A DNA stretch of 41,947 bases from Phyllobacteriaceae bacterium (lineage in GTDB: Bacteria; Pseudomonadota; Alphaproteobacteria; Rhizobiales; Rhizobiaceae), in NCBI GenBank assembly GCA_023954255.1, contig JAMLIH010000023.1, forward strand, positions 1 through 41,947. The letters are read 5' to 3'. The translations under genes and the position numbers were made by a program. The first letter of the stretch is position 1. Each line of letters begins with the position of its first letter. Below are positions 24,995-34,849 of this stretch, one piece after another. The notes beneath the pieces were generated by a model. That model was not told where the DNA came from and searched no databases. It was given only the letters and a program-made list of their open reading frames with translations.

Positions 24995-25013
24995 TCTGCT
25001 AGACAGGTAAACA
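24986..25013 (+). promoter_or_regulatory. candidate promoter of the Cro/CI-type regulator
   Basis: TTGCAC (24986-24991) is followed after 16 bases by TAAACA (25008-25013). The -35 box lies in operator O3, which would allow autoregulation. TAAAAT at 25020-25025 is an alternative -10. Confidence 0.4.
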
Positions 25014-25045
25014 CGGTGATAAAATAGCAGGCCGGGAGTTTCGTT

Positions 25046-25279
25046 TTGAGTTCAAGATCCCTCGACATGTCGCCCAAGCAGTTCCGCCGCTGGCGCAAGG
25101 CTCTCAAGCTGGGCCAGAAGGAGGCGGCCGAAAAGCTTGGCCTCAACAAGCGGATGATCCAGTATTACGAAAAAGGCGAACGCGACGGGAAACCGGTCAG
25201 GATTCCCCGCTACATTCGCCTGGCATGCTACGCGGTGGAAAAGGGCGTGCACGATTTCGACGGTGAAAACGCGGTCTGA
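25046..25279 (+). CDS. small Cro/CI-type helix-turn-helix regulator
   Basis: A 77-residue protein that is little more than one HTH domain: FRRWRKALKLGQKEAAEKLG followed by LNKRMIQYYEKGER. The start is taken as TTG 25046 because GGGAG lies 7 bases before it; ATG 25067 is possible but has no ribosome site. It probably binds the three palindromes just upstream as a dimer, controlling itself and the divergent 43-codon gene. It resembles phage-type Cro proteins and antitoxin-like regulators, but no phage or known toxin gene adjoins it. Confidence 0.85.
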   Translation: MSSRSLDMSPKQFRRWRKALKLGQKEAAEKLGLNKRMIQYYEKGERDGKPVRIPRYIRLACYAVEKGVHDFDGENAV

Positions 25280-25324
25280 AGCCGGAGATTTCCAAGGCTG
25301 AACAGACTGCGCCTGAATGGTTTC

Positions 25325-25699
25325 CTAGCTTGCCTTGCCGCGGGTTGAAATTACTGTCCATAGGAAAATAAGCATCGACAGGATGCTCAACACCGAGCCG
25401 GCCTTGGCAAGCGCTTCACCCGTGCCGTCAATTGCCATCACGATTCCCGGCGCAATCAGGACCACCCCCAGGGTTGCGACGGCATAATGGATCGTTGCAA
25501 GCCGGCTGGCTGCGGCTGCCGGCACCAGATGATAGTAGATGCCGAACAGACCCATGGTGACCCAGCCGAGCAGGTTCACATGGGCATGTGCCGGTGCATA
25601 GAGATGATTGCCCGTGGCTGACATGTGGATGCCCCAGGCCATGCCGATGACGACGAACACAACGGCGGTAGCGAAAAACCGGAAAGCGGTACCCTGCAT
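25325..25699 (-). CDS. small membrane protein resembling heme-copper oxidase subunit I
   Basis: A 124-residue protein with four hydrophobic segments. The stretch HLYAPAHAHVNLLGWVTMG, followed by YYHLV, resembles the histidine-bearing helices of cbb3/NorB-type subunit I. At this length it cannot be a full oxidase. I recall similar small proteins in Rhizobiales annotated only as membrane or cytochrome-c-oxidase-like. It could bind heme or be a remnant. It starts at ATG 25699 after a GGGAGGAAC-like ribosome site. A LysR gene is divergent 177 bp away. Confidence 0.7.
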   Translation of the reverse strand: MQGTAFRFFATAVVFVVIGMAWGIHMSATGNHLYAPAHAHVNLLGWVTMGLFGIYYHLVPAAAASRLATIHYAVATLGVVLIAPGIVMAIDGTGEALAKAGSVLSILSMLIFLWTVISTRGKAS

Positions 25700-25853
25700 T
25701 TTGTTCCTCCCGTAGATGCAGTTTGCCTTGCCGCCCCCAGGATTCGCCCGCTTGCGCCGGTAACCGGCGGTGCTGTCATGCTGTGATCCGCAAGCAACGG
25801 GCAGAATCGCCAGCGCAGACTATCGCACGCAAATTCATATGAAAAATTACTTT

Positions 25854-25868
25854 TAGATATGATATCTA
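25854..25868. promoter_or_regulatory. palindrome before the LysR gene
   Basis: TAGATAT-G-ATATCTA is a perfect 7-bp inverted repeat just before the LysR-type start. Another palindrome, TTCATATGAA, lies at 25834-25843. Both are in the divergent gap and suit LysR-type binding, which often uses T-N11-A dyads. Confidence 0.5.
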
Positions 25869-25876
25869 TTTGTTCC

Positions 25877-26848
25877 ATGAATTTACGAAGCTTCGATCTT
25901 AATCTGCTCCTGGTGCTGGATGCGCTCCTGCGTGACAACTCGACCACGCTTGCGGCCCAGCGCATCGGTCTTTCGCAGCCGGCCGTTTCAGCCGCGTTGC
26001 GGCGTTTGCGAATGCGTCTCAATGACCCCCTCTTCGTGCGTCGCGGCCAGCGGCTGGAACCCACCGACTACGCAAGGGATCTGGAAGTACCCTTGCGCGA
26101 AGTGCTCGACCGTCTTGAGGGTCTGCTTGCCGGCTCCCAATCCTTCGATCCGGCAACCGCCAGCGATACTTTCAAGCTGTCGGGATCGGATTTCTTCTCT
26201 GAAATGCTGATGCCGCAACTGGTTGACCGGCTGGCTGTCAGGGCACCCGGCATGCGGGTGCAACTGGTCGATCTGGTTCCCGACAGCTATGTCGGCACCC
26301 TGCAGAGCTATGAGGTCGATATGGCCATGATCCCGAGTTCGGGTCATCCCGAATGGGTCGACTGGCAGCCGCTGTTCAATTCCAGCTTTGCTGCGATTGC
26401 GGGGAAAAATCACGCAAGGCTTTCCCGGGCAGGATTGAAACCCGGCGATACAATACCGATGGATCTGTTCTGCGACGTGGGTCACATTCTGTTTTCTCCC
26501 CAGGGTCATCTGTCCGCCATGGGAGATGCGGCCCTTGCCAAGGTCGGCCGCAAGCGCCGTGTCGTCATGACCATGCCGAGCTTTTATGGCGTCTGCCGGG
26601 CTGTGGCCGAGAGCCGCCACATCGCGCTAATCCCCCGGCAATTGGCAGAACGCCTCGGCCCCAAGCTGGGGCTTGATATCTTCAAACCGCCAATGACCAT
26701 CCAGCTGCCCACCATCGGTCTGTTCTGGCACAAGCGTTCCACCAACGCGCCGGCCCATCGCTGGCTGCGCGGGCAGATAGCGGCGATCATGAATCCCCTG
26801 AACGAGGGCGAGCCGCCTTTGCCGGCATTTGATGCCGGCAGCCAATAA
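25877..26848 (+). CDS. LysR family transcriptional regulator
   Basis: A 323-residue LTTR. The N-terminal winged HTH is MNLRSFDLNLLLVLDALL with AAQRIGLSQPAVSAALRRLR, closest in style to the NodD/NahR-like branch. A C-terminal effector-binding domain follows. ATG 25877 is chosen over 25859 because it gives the usual N-terminus and because 25859 lies within an operator-like palindrome. It probably controls the divergent membrane-protein gene and itself. The effector is unknown. Confidence 0.92.
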   Translation: MNLRSFDLNLLLVLDALLRDNSTTLAAQRIGLSQPAVSAALRRLRMRLNDPLFVRRGQRLEPTDYARDLEVPLREVLDRLEGLLAGSQSFDPATASDTFKLSGSDFFSEMLMPQLVDRLAVRAPGMRVQLVDLVPDSYVGTLQSYEVDMAMIPSSGHPEWVDWQPLFNSSFAAIAGKNHARLSRAGLKPGDTIPMDLFCDVGHILFSPQGHLSAMGDAALAKVGRKRRVVMTMPSFYGVCRAVAESRHIALIPRQLAERLGPKLGLDIFKPPMTIQLPTIGLFWHKRSTNAPAHRWLRGQIAAIMNPLNEGEPPLPAFDAGSQ

Positions 26849-26873
26849 AAAACCGGCCAGTTACCCGGCCGGT
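26846..26873 (-). terminator. terminator of the beta-oxidation operon
   Basis: On the minus strand a 7-bp stem ACCGGCC / GGCCGGT with an 8-base loop is followed by TTTTTTATT. It lies 30 bp after the last gene of the fad operon. The same hairpin could also slow plus-strand transcription from the LysR gene, which ends at 26848. Confidence 0.85.
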
Positions 26874-26902
26874 AATTTGCTCACCGAAGCTGGAATCCCC
26901 GA

Positions 26903-29125
26903 TCAGGCAGCCTTTTTCTGCGGCTCGCCGCTTTCCGGGTTGAAGCGGTCGTAGAACTTCTCGTCCGTCTTCGCCATTTCCAGCAGCAGCTTGTTCGGCT
27001 TGAACTGCGCACCGTACTTTTTCTGCAGCTTCTTGCACATGTCGACAAAGGCAGCCGTGCCCATGCCGTCGATATAGGAGATCGCTCCGCCGGTGAACGG
27101 CGCGAAGCCGAAGCCCAGGATCGAGCCCACATCGGCCTCGCGAACATCGGTCACCACGCCTTCCTCGACGCAGCGCGCGGCTTCCAGCGCAATGACGGCA
27201 TGATATCGGTTCTTCAGTTCCTGAACATCGATGGCGTCCGCGTTCTGCTGCGGGTAGAGCGTCTTGAGATCGGGCCACAGATGCTTCTTGGCGGGTTTGT
27301 CGGGATAGTCGTAGAAGCCCTTGGAGTTCTTGCGACCGAGACGGCCGTGTTTTTCCACCATGGTGTTGACCAGTTCGACATGCCGCGGATCGACAGCCTT
27401 GTCGCCCATGTCGCGGATCGTCTGGTGCAGGATTTTGTGCGACAGGTCGATTGCCGTCTCGTCGTTGAGCGCCAGCGGCCCGACCGGCATGCCGGCCTGC
27501 TTGGCGACGTTCTCGATCATTGCCGGCGGCACGCCCTCGATCAGCATGTTGTAGGCTTCGCTCATGTAGCGCAGCACCATGCGGTTGATGTAGAAGCCGC
27601 GCGTGTCGTTGACGACGATGGGCGTCTTCTTGATTGCCAGCACGTAGTCGAGCGCCATGGCAAGCGCCTCGTCACCGGTCTTCCTGGCCATGATGATTTC
27701 CGTCAGCATCATCCGGTCGACCGGCGAGAAGAAGTGGATGCCGATGAACTGTTTCGCCCGCCTGGAATTCTTCGCCAGCGAGGTGATCGGAATGGTCGAG
27801 GTGTTGGAAGCGAAGATCGCATCCTTGCGCATATGCGCCTCGGCCTGTTCGGTGACGGCTTTCTTGACTTCCGAATCCTCGAACACCGCCTCGATGACGA
27901 GATCGCAGTCGGCAAGCGCGGCATAATCGGTCGTCGGCTGGATGCGTGACAGCAGCGCTTCCTTGTCTTCTGCCGTCGAGCGGCCTTTGCCGATCGCCTT
28001 GTCCTCGATACCGGCTGAATGCGCCTTGCCCTTTTCGGCCGCTTCCATGTCGCGGTCGAGCAGCACCACATCGATGCCGGCCTTCGCCGTCACATAGCCG
28101 ATGCCAGCACCCATGAAACCGCCGCCGCCCAAAATGCCGACTTTCTTGATGGTAGATTTCGGTACGCCTTCAGGACGGCGCGCGCCCTTGTTGAGGGCCT
28201 GCAGCGACAGGAAGATCGAGCGCACCATGTGCTTGGCTTCGGTCGTCTGCAGCACGTTGGCGAAATAGCGCGACTCGACCCTGAGCGCCGTATCCATCGG
28301 CAGCAGCAGGCCTTCATAGACGCATTTCATGATGGCGCGGGCGCCCGGATAATTGTCCTGCGTCTCACGGCGGTAGATCGCATTCGCCGGCGGGAAGAGC
28401 TGTGCGCCGGCTGCCGAATAGACCGGTCCGCCCGGCAGCTTGAAGCCTTTTTCATCCCATGGCTGAACGCCCTTGAGACCATCGCGGATCATCTGTTTTG
28501 CTGCTGCCACCTCGGTGCCGGGTTCGACCAGCTCATGTACCACGCCGAGCTTCTTGGCCTTGTCGGGAGAGAAGTTCTTGCCCTGCAGCAGGTATTGCAG
28601 CGCTTCCTGGGTGTGGATCAGGCGCGGCAGGCGCTGTGTGCCGCCACCGCCTGGGAAAAGACCAACCTTGACTTCCGGCAGGCCGAGCTTGGCGCCTGGA
28701 TCGTTGGCCAGAACCCGGCCATGACAGGCCAGCAGCATCTCGAACACGCCGCCCAGTGCCTGGCCGTTGATGGCGGCGACAAACGGCTTGCCGCAGGTCT
28801 CCTGCCTGCGCAGGATCAGGCCGAGGCGCGACGCCTGCTCGAACAGGACCTTGGCAGCACCTTCGGGATCCTTTGCCTTGAGTTCCTCATACTGGCCCAT
28901 CATTGCCCCGAGCATGGATAGATCGGCCCCTGCGCCGAAGGCTTTCTTGCCGGAGGTGAAGACGGCGCCCTTGATCGCCTCGTCACCAGCCACCTGATCG
29001 ATGATCTTTTCCCATTCGTCGATCACCGACTGGTCGATGACGTTCATCGATTTCTCAGGCGAGTCCCAGGTGATCAGCGCAATGCCGTCGCTGTCGGTTT
29101 CAACGGTAAAATTCTTGTAAGTCAT
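26903..29125 (-). CDS. fadJ: fatty acid oxidation multifunctional enzyme (enoyl-CoA hydratase / 3-hydroxyacyl-CoA dehydrogenase)
   Basis: A 740-residue FadB/FadJ-type protein performing hydration and NAD-dependent dehydrogenation in beta-oxidation. The crotonase domain (about residues 1-200) includes GKPFVAAINGQALGGVFEML and LPEVKVGLFPGGGGTQRLPR. The dehydrogenase domain begins near 325 with VGILGGGGFMGAGIGYVTAK. It continues through FASNTSTIPITSLA and FIGIHFFSPVDRM to the C-terminal 3HCDH part. The start is ATG 29125 (MTYKNFTVETDSDG); the longer frame to 29197 is His/Arg-rich and not family-like. The gene follows the thiolase by 23 bp, a normal pair for the trifunctional complex. FadJ and FadB are not separable here. 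Confidence 0.95.
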   Translation of the reverse strand: MTYKNFTVETDSDGIALITWDSPEKSMNVIDQSVIDEWEKIIDQVAGDEAIKGAVFTSGKKAFGAGADLSMLGAMMGQYEELKAKDPEGAAKVLFEQASRLGLILRRQETCGKPFVAAINGQALGGVFEMLLACHGRVLANDPGAKLGLPEVKVGLFPGGGGTQRLPRLIHTQEALQYLLQGKNFSPDKAKKLGVVHELVEPGTEVAAAKQMIRDGLKGVQPWDEKGFKLPGGPVYSAAGAQLFPPANAIYRRETQDNYPGARAIMKCVYEGLLLPMDTALRVESRYFANVLQTTEAKHMVRSIFLSLQALNKGARRPEGVPKSTIKKVGILGGGGFMGAGIGYVTAKAGIDVVLLDRDMEAAEKGKAHSAGIEDKAIGKGRSTAEDKEALLSRIQPTTDYAALADCDLVIEAVFEDSEVKKAVTEQAEAHMRKDAIFASNTSTIPITSLAKNSRRAKQFIGIHFFSPVDRMMLTEIIMARKTGDEALAMALDYVLAIKKTPIVVNDTRGFYINRMVLRYMSEAYNMLIEGVPPAMIENVAKQAGMPVGPLALNDETAIDLSHKILHQTIRDMGDKAVDPRHVELVNTMVEKHGRLGRKNSKGFYDYPDKPAKKHLWPDLKTLYPQQNADAIDVQELKNRYHAVIALEAARCVEEGVVTDVREADVGSILGFGFAPFTGGAISYIDGMGTAAFVDMCKKLQKKYGAQFKPNKLLLEMAKTDEKFYDRFNPESGEPQKKAA

Positions 29126-29148
29126 GGTCTTGCTCTGTCCTGAAAGTC

Positions 29149-30357
<1,209 letters not shown>

Positions 30358-30377
30358 TTTCTTCTCCGTTGCTGCTT

Positions 30378-31016
30378 TCAGGCGGGTTGCGGCCCGGAAG
30401 GTACGATATCCTCCGGTGCAGCCCAGTTTTCGAGCGACTGAATGCGCTTCAGCCATGCGTTGATCGAGGGAAACTGCGACCAGTCGAGATCGACATGATC
30501 GGGCCAGAACAGGTATCCGCAGGCCGAGACATCGGCAATCGTCGGCCTGCCGGCAGCAAGCCAGTCATGCGTTTCCAGATGCCGCTCGACGATCTTGAGC
30601 GCGGCGATGGTCCGCCCCTTCATGAACTCGGCTTCCGGATCGCCCCCCTTGTTCAGAAAGCGGTGCAGGAAACGCCAGATGCTCAGATATCCGGTCAGCT
30701 TGTGATTATCGAACAGGATCCAGCGAAGGACCTCGCGTTCCTCTTGCGGTGTTTGCGGCTTGTACATGCCGGTCTTTCCGGCAAGGTGGTAAAGGATCAC
30801 GCCGGTCTGGCTGAGCACGAGATCGCCCTCGCCATGGTCCACGAGCACCGGCACTTCCCCCATTTCATTGAGCGCCCTGTATTCCGGTGTGCGGTGGGCA
30901 CCGTTGAAAAAGTCCACCCACTCTGCCTGCCAGTCGCAGCCGGTCAGTTGCAGCATCAGTGCCGCCTTGTAGGCATTGCCCGATTCGACAAAGCAGTGGA
31001 GGGTGTAGTCGGCCAT
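30378..31016 (-). CDS. glutathione S-transferase family protein
   Basis: A 212-residue cytosolic GST-fold protein: an N-terminal thioredoxin-like half (to about residue 80, with EVPVLVDHGEGDLVLSQTG) and an alpha-helical C-terminal half. The start ATG overlaps the stop of the preceding DUF1330 gene (TAATG), so translation is coupled. Within a fatty-acid operon it might handle reactive acyl or aldehyde by-products; that is inference. Confidence 0.9.
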   Translation of the reverse strand: MADYTLHCFVESGNAYKAALMLQLTGCDWQAEWVDFFNGAHRTPEYRALNEMGEVPVLVDHGEGDLVLSQTGVILYHLAGKTGMYKPQTPQEEREVLRWILFDNHKLTGYLSIWRFLHRFLNKGGDPEAEFMKGRTIAALKIVERHLETHDWLAAGRPTIADVSACGYLFWPDHVDLDWSQFPSINAWLKRIQSLENWAAPEDIVPSGPQPA

Positions 31017-31309
31017 TACTCGATGCCTTCAACCAGCACGACATGTCCGGTCGAGACCGGCAGGCGGTGTTCACGGGCCTTCTGATAGGTTTCCGAATTG
31101 AAACAGGCCTGCGCGGTTTCTAGATCCCTGAACTCGATCACCACATGGCGCGCACCAAGATTGTCGCCATCGACGGAAAGGTTTTTCCCGCCACGGGCCA
31201 GAAACTTCGCGCCATATTCGGTGAAAGCAGGTGCGGCGCCATCAACATAGAGCTTGTATTGCTCCGGGTCGCGCACATCCACATGGGCAATCCAGTAGGC
31301 CTTGGGCAT
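31016..31309 (-). CDS. DUF1330 protein, second of a tandem pair
   Basis: A 97-residue protein of the DUF1330 family, a dimeric ferredoxin-like alpha/beta barrel fold of uncertain function. Motifs are YWIAHVDVRDPEQYKLYV, RHVVIEF and STGHVV. It is about 62% identical (60 of 97) to the gene just upstream. TAATG overlaps join it to both neighbours. It is probably a local duplicate; related folds include small monooxygenases and dehydratases. Confidence 0.92.
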   Translation of the reverse strand: MPKAYWIAHVDVRDPEQYKLYVDGAAPAFTEYGAKFLARGGKNLSVDGDNLGARHVVIEFRDLETAQACFNSETYQKAREHRLPVSTGHVVLVEGIE

Positions 31310-31602
31310 TATTCGGCTCCTTCGGAAATGACGAGGTGTCCCGTGGAGGCGGCAAGCCGGTGCTTGCGGGCAGCCTGGTAGGTATCGCTGTTGTAGCAGG
31401 CGCGCGCGGCCTCGATGGTCGGGAACTCGATCACAACATGCCGCGGCCCGAGCCCTTCGCCCTCGACCTGGTCGGACGGTGTGCCGCGGACGAGAAACCG
31501 TGCCCCGAACTCCTGATAGGCGGGTGTCGCTCCGGCAACGTAGTTTTTATAGGTCTCGGGGTCATGCACATTGATATGTGCGATCCAGTATCCCTTGGGC
31601 AT
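31309..31602 (-). CDS. DUF1330 protein, first of a tandem pair
   Basis: A 97-residue DUF1330 member with YWIAHINVHDPETYKNYV, RHVVIEF and STGHLV. It has the same length as the second copy, with no gaps when aligned. It follows the acyl-CoA dehydrogenase gene by 12 bp, and its stop overlaps the start of the next copy (TAATG). The strict coupling implies the two copies are made in equal amount and may form heterodimers. Confidence 0.92.
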   Translation of the reverse strand: MPKGYWIAHINVHDPETYKNYVAGATPAYQEFGARFLVRGTPSDQVEGEGLGPRHVVIEFPTIEAARACYNSDTYQAARKHRLAASTGHLVISEGAE

Positions 31603-31614
31603 TCGGCGGCCTCC

Positions 31615-32781
31615 TCAAAGCGTTCTTGCGATCAGCAGTTTCATGATCTCGTTGGTGCCGCCATAGATGCGCTGCACGCGGGCATCACGGAACATGCGGG
31701 CGATCGGGTACTCGTTCATGTAACCATAGCCGCCATGCAACTGCACGCACTCATCCATCACTTTGCATTGAAGATCGGTGGACAGGTATTTGATCATTGA
31801 AGCGGTTGCCGGGTCGAGCTTGCCTTCCAGGTGCCGCGCCACGCAATGGTCGACGAATACCCGCATCATGGTTGCTTCCGATTTCAGTTCGGCGAGCTTG
31901 AAATGGGTATTCTGGAATTCGATGATCGCCTTGCCGAAGGCCTTGCGCTCCTTGACATAGGCAATGGTGATCGCCAGCGCGCGCTCGATCGAGGCAATAG
32001 CCTGATTGGCGATCAGCAGGCGCTCCTGCGGCAGCTGCTCCATCAGCTGAATGAAACCCATGCCCTCGTCGGTCCCGATCAGGTTGGACGTCGGCACCTT
32101 CATGTCGTTGAAGAACAGTTCCGACGTGTCGTTGGCCTTCAGCCCCACCTTGTCGAGGTTGCGGCCGCGCTCGAAACCATCGAGCCCGTCAGTCTCGATG
32201 ACGATCAGCGAGGTTCCCTTCGCACCCTTCGAAGGGTCGGTCTTGGCAACGACGATGATCAGATTGGCGTTCTGGCCGTTGGTGATGAAGGTCTTCGAGC
32301 CGTTGATCTTGTACTGGTTGCCGTCACGCACGGCAGTCGTCTTGACGCCCTGCAGGTCGGATCCCGCGGCAGGTTCCGTCATGGCAATGGCGCCGATCAA
32401 CTCGCCGCTGGCGAGTTTCGGCAACCACTTCTTCTTCTGTTCTTCCGAGCCGTAATGCAGGATGTAGGGCGCCACGATGGCCGAATGCAGGGCTGCGCCA
32501 AAACCATCGGCGCCGGCGTGGCCGAGCGATTCGATGATCGCCGCCTCATGGGCATAGCTGCCGCCCGCACCGCCGTATTCCTCCGGCATGGCGGCGCACA
32601 ACAGGCCGTTCTGGCCTGCGGCCTCCCAGATATCCCGGCTGACGATTTCGGCTTTTTCGAATTCGTCATAGCGCGGCATGATTTCATTTTCGCAGAACCG
32701 CAGCGCCATGTCGCGCAGCATGGAGACGTCTTCGGTCTCCCATGCAGGCCTGGCCACATCGAGAACTTCGATCGGGCGCAT
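31615..32781 (-). CDS. acyl-CoA dehydrogenase
   Basis: A 388-residue FAD enzyme of normal family length. FAD and substrate marks are AIAMTEPAAGSDLQGVKTTA, INGSKTFITNGQNANL, and HGGYGYMNEYPIARMFRDAR. The MCAD-type Glu in YEGT is replaced by Gly (IYGGTNEIM), as in long-chain and isovaleryl types, where the catalytic Glu comes from another helix (compare LPQERLL here). Substrate could be long-chain or branched acyl-CoA. It is the second gene of the operon, 31 bp after the larger dehydrogenase. Confidence 0.94.
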   Translation of the reverse strand: MRPIEVLDVARPAWETEDVSMLRDMALRFCENEIMPRYDEFEKAEIVSRDIWEAAGQNGLLCAAMPEEYGGAGGSYAHEAAIIESLGHAGADGFGAALHSAIVAPYILHYGSEEQKKKWLPKLASGELIGAIAMTEPAAGSDLQGVKTTAVRDGNQYKINGSKTFITNGQNANLIIVVAKTDPSKGAKGTSLIVIETDGLDGFERGRNLDKVGLKANDTSELFFNDMKVPTSNLIGTDEGMGFIQLMEQLPQERLLIANQAIASIERALAITIAYVKERKAFGKAIIEFQNTHFKLAELKSEATMMRVFVDHCVARHLEGKLDPATASMIKYLSTDLQCKVMDECVQLHGGYGYMNEYPIARMFRDARVQRIYGGTNEIMKLLIARTL

Positions 32782-32812
32782 GTCTCTCCTCCGTCTTGCA
32801 GTCCCGGCGAGC

Positions 32813-34609
32813 TTAGAACGCTTCCGCCTTCAGGGCCATCATCGATTCTGCACCCGTTTCGATGCGTGCCAGATGCGCGGCTGCCTCCGGCATGATGCGT
32901 TCGAAATAGTAACGCGCGGTCGTCAGCTTGTTTTCATAGAATTCGGCCCGGCCATTGGCCCCGGCTGCGAGCGCTTCATGCGATTTCTCAGCCATCAGGG
33001 CCCACATGTAGCCCAGCGTTACCAGACCCATCAGGTGCATGTAGTCGGTGGAGGCGGCGCCTGCATTGTCGGGGTTCTTCATGCCGTTCTGCATCAGCCA
33101 CATGGTGGCGGCTTCCAGCGCCTTGGTGCCCTGGCGAAGCGGCTTGGTGAAGGGCGCCATCGCTTCGTTTTCCATGTGCTTCTTGGTGAAGCCGTTGACC
33201 TCCGCCAGGAAGGCCTGCATGGCGCGGCCGCCATCCTTGGGCAGCTTGCGGCCCACCAGATCAAGCGCCTGGATACCGTTGGCGCCTTCATAGATCATGG
33301 CAATGCGGGCATCGCGCACGAACTGGCTCATGCCCCATTCCTCGATATAACCGTGTCCGCCATAAACCTGCTGCGCCTTCACGGCATTCTCGAAGCCCTT
33401 GTCGGTGAGCACGCCCTTGATGATCGGGGTAAGAAGCCCCATCAGGTCATCGGCGGTCTGGCGCTCTTCCTCGGTAGCGGCACGATGCGAGATGTCGCCC
33501 TGCAGCGCTGTCCACAGCATGAAGGCGCGGCCTGCCTCGTTGATCGCCCTGATATCCATCAGCATGCGGCGCACGTCAGGGTGCACGATGATCGGATCGG
33601 CTTTCTTGTCGGGAAATTTCGGACCGGTCAGCGAACGGCCCTGAATCCGTTCGTTGGCGTAAGTAACCGCGTTCTGGTAGGCGGCTTCCGAAATCGCCAG
33701 CCCTTGCAGGCCGACGCCAAGCCGCGCCTCGTTCATCATCACGAACATGGCATTGAGGCCGCGGTTTTCCTCGCCGATCAGATAGCCCACCGCGTCGTCA
33801 TAGTTGAGAACGCAGGTGGAATTGGCGTGGATGCCCATTTTCTCCTCGATCGAGCCGCAGGTGACCCCGTTGCGCTCGCCGGGGTTGCCATCGCCATCGA
33901 GAACGAATTTCGGCACGATGAACAGCGAGATGCCCTTGGTGCCTTCCGGTGCGCCCTCGATGCGTGCCAGCACCAGGTGAATGATGTTGTCGGAAAGGTC
34001 GTGTTCTCCGGCGGAAATGAAGATTTTCTGTCCTGAAATCCTGTAGCTGCCGTCGCCGGCCGGAACCGCCCTGGTGCGCAGCATGCCCAGATCGGTGCCG
34101 CAATGGGGCTCTGTCAGGTTCATGGTGCCGGTCCAGGTGCCCTCGATCATTTTCGGCAGATAGGTCTGCTTCTGCTCGTCGGACCCGTGCACCTGAATGG
34201 CGGCAATCGCGCCCTGGGTCAGCCCCGGATACATCGAAAATGCCATGTTGGAGGAGATCAGATACTCGCCGACAGCCGAATGCAGCGTGTAGGGCAGGCC
34301 CTGGCCGCCATATTCCACCTCGGCGGAAAGCCCCATCCAGCCGCCTTCCTTGTAGGCCTGGAAGGCTTCCTTGAAACCCTTCGGTGTCGTTACCGAGCCG
34401 TCGTCATGCCTTGTGCAGCCTTCCTGGTCGCCGGACAGGTTGATCGGCTGAAGCACTTCCTCGCAAAGCTTGGCCGCCTCGCCGAGAATGGCTTCGATCA
34501 TGTCCGGAGTGGCTTCCTCGAAGCCCGGAAGGTTGTGATACTTCTCGAGGTTCAGCACCTCGTTGATCACAAACAGGGAATCCTGCAGCGGAGCACTATA
34601 GACTGGCAT
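32813..34609 (-). CDS. acyl-CoA dehydrogenase, long (about 600 aa) type
   Basis: A 598-residue acyl-CoA dehydrogenase with an extra C-terminal domain, the type often annotated for fatty-acid catabolism in alphaproteobacteria. Features are [58 protein letters not shown] and [13 protein letters not shown], which retains the MCAD-like Glu. The ATG at 34609 has GAGGT 6 bases upstream. It is the first gene of the operon. A TTACG-N4-CGTAA palindrome lies about 150 bp before it. Confidence 0.95.
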   Translation of the reverse strand: MPVYSAPLQDSLFVINEVLNLEKYHNLPGFEEATPDMIEAILGEAAKLCEEVLQPINLSGDQEGCTRHDDGSVTTPKGFKEAFQAYKEGGWMGLSAEVEYGGQGLPYTLHSAVGEYLISSNMAFSMYPGLTQGAIAAIQVHGSDEQKQTYLPKMIEGTWTGTMNLTEPHCGTDLGMLRTRAVPAGDGSYRISGQKIFISAGEHDLSDNIIHLVLARIEGAPEGTKGISLFIVPKFVLDGDGNPGERNGVTCGSIEEKMGIHANSTCVLNYDDAVGYLIGEENRGLNAMFVMMNEARLGVGLQGLAISEAAYQNAVTYANERIQGRSLTGPKFPDKKADPIIVHPDVRRMLMDIRAINEAGRAFMLWTALQGDISHRAATEEERQTADDLMGLLTPIIKGVLTDKGFENAVKAQQVYGGHGYIEEWGMSQFVRDARIAMIYEGANGIQALDLVGRKLPKDGGRAMQAFLAEVNGFTKKHMENEAMAPFTKPLRQGTKALEAATMWLMQNGMKNPDNAGAASTDYMHLMGLVTLGYMWALMAEKSHEALAAGANGRAEFYENKLTTARYYFERIMPEAAAHLARIETGAESMMALKAEAF

Positions 34610-34757
34610 GATGACCTCGCATTTCCTCTTGATTACGCCGGGCCGGAGCCTGCGATAGCCGCAAACCGTGACATGCCCATGGCCGGGCCGCCCATATTCG
34701 GCTTCGCCAACCGGCCGCTATCACCATCAGGCGTTACAGTGCATCTCTAGCAAATTC

Positions 34758-34771
34758 TTACGCTTCCGTAA
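34758..34771. promoter_or_regulatory. candidate MerR-type operator for the beta-oxidation operon
   Basis: TTACG-CTTC-CGTAA is a perfect dyad. On the minus strand, TTGACG precedes it directly (34777-34772), so the dyad would lie between -35 and -10, as MerR-type operators do; the -10 box is weak. From memory it resembles LiuR-type sites. The MerR gene next upstream is the obvious candidate binder. The rest of the 442-bp gap (34610-35051) holds hairpins at 34828-34849 and 34995-35045. Confidence 0.5.
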
Positions 34772-34827
34772 ACGTCAAAATTTTGTGAAATGGCCACCAA
34801 ACGCCAATCGGCGCGGCGCGCGCCGGC

Positions 34828-34849
34828 AAGGCATGGGAACATGCCTTTT
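34828..34849 (+). terminator. terminator-like hairpin between merR and the fad operon
   Basis: AAGGCATG-GGAA-CATGCCTT is a perfect 8-bp stem with a 4-base loop, followed by TTAC. No plus-strand gene precedes it. On the minus strand the sequence after the stem starts with GCC, so it favours plus-strand termination weakly. It may mark an unseen small transcript. Confidence 0.4.

Noticed and set aside
25046-25279. Small HTH protein as remnant of a prophage
   Set aside because: No integrase, structural phage gene, attachment repeat or composition shift nearby.
25859-25876. ATG 25859 as LysR start
   Set aside because: It lies inside an operator-like palindrome and adds residues not seen in the family.
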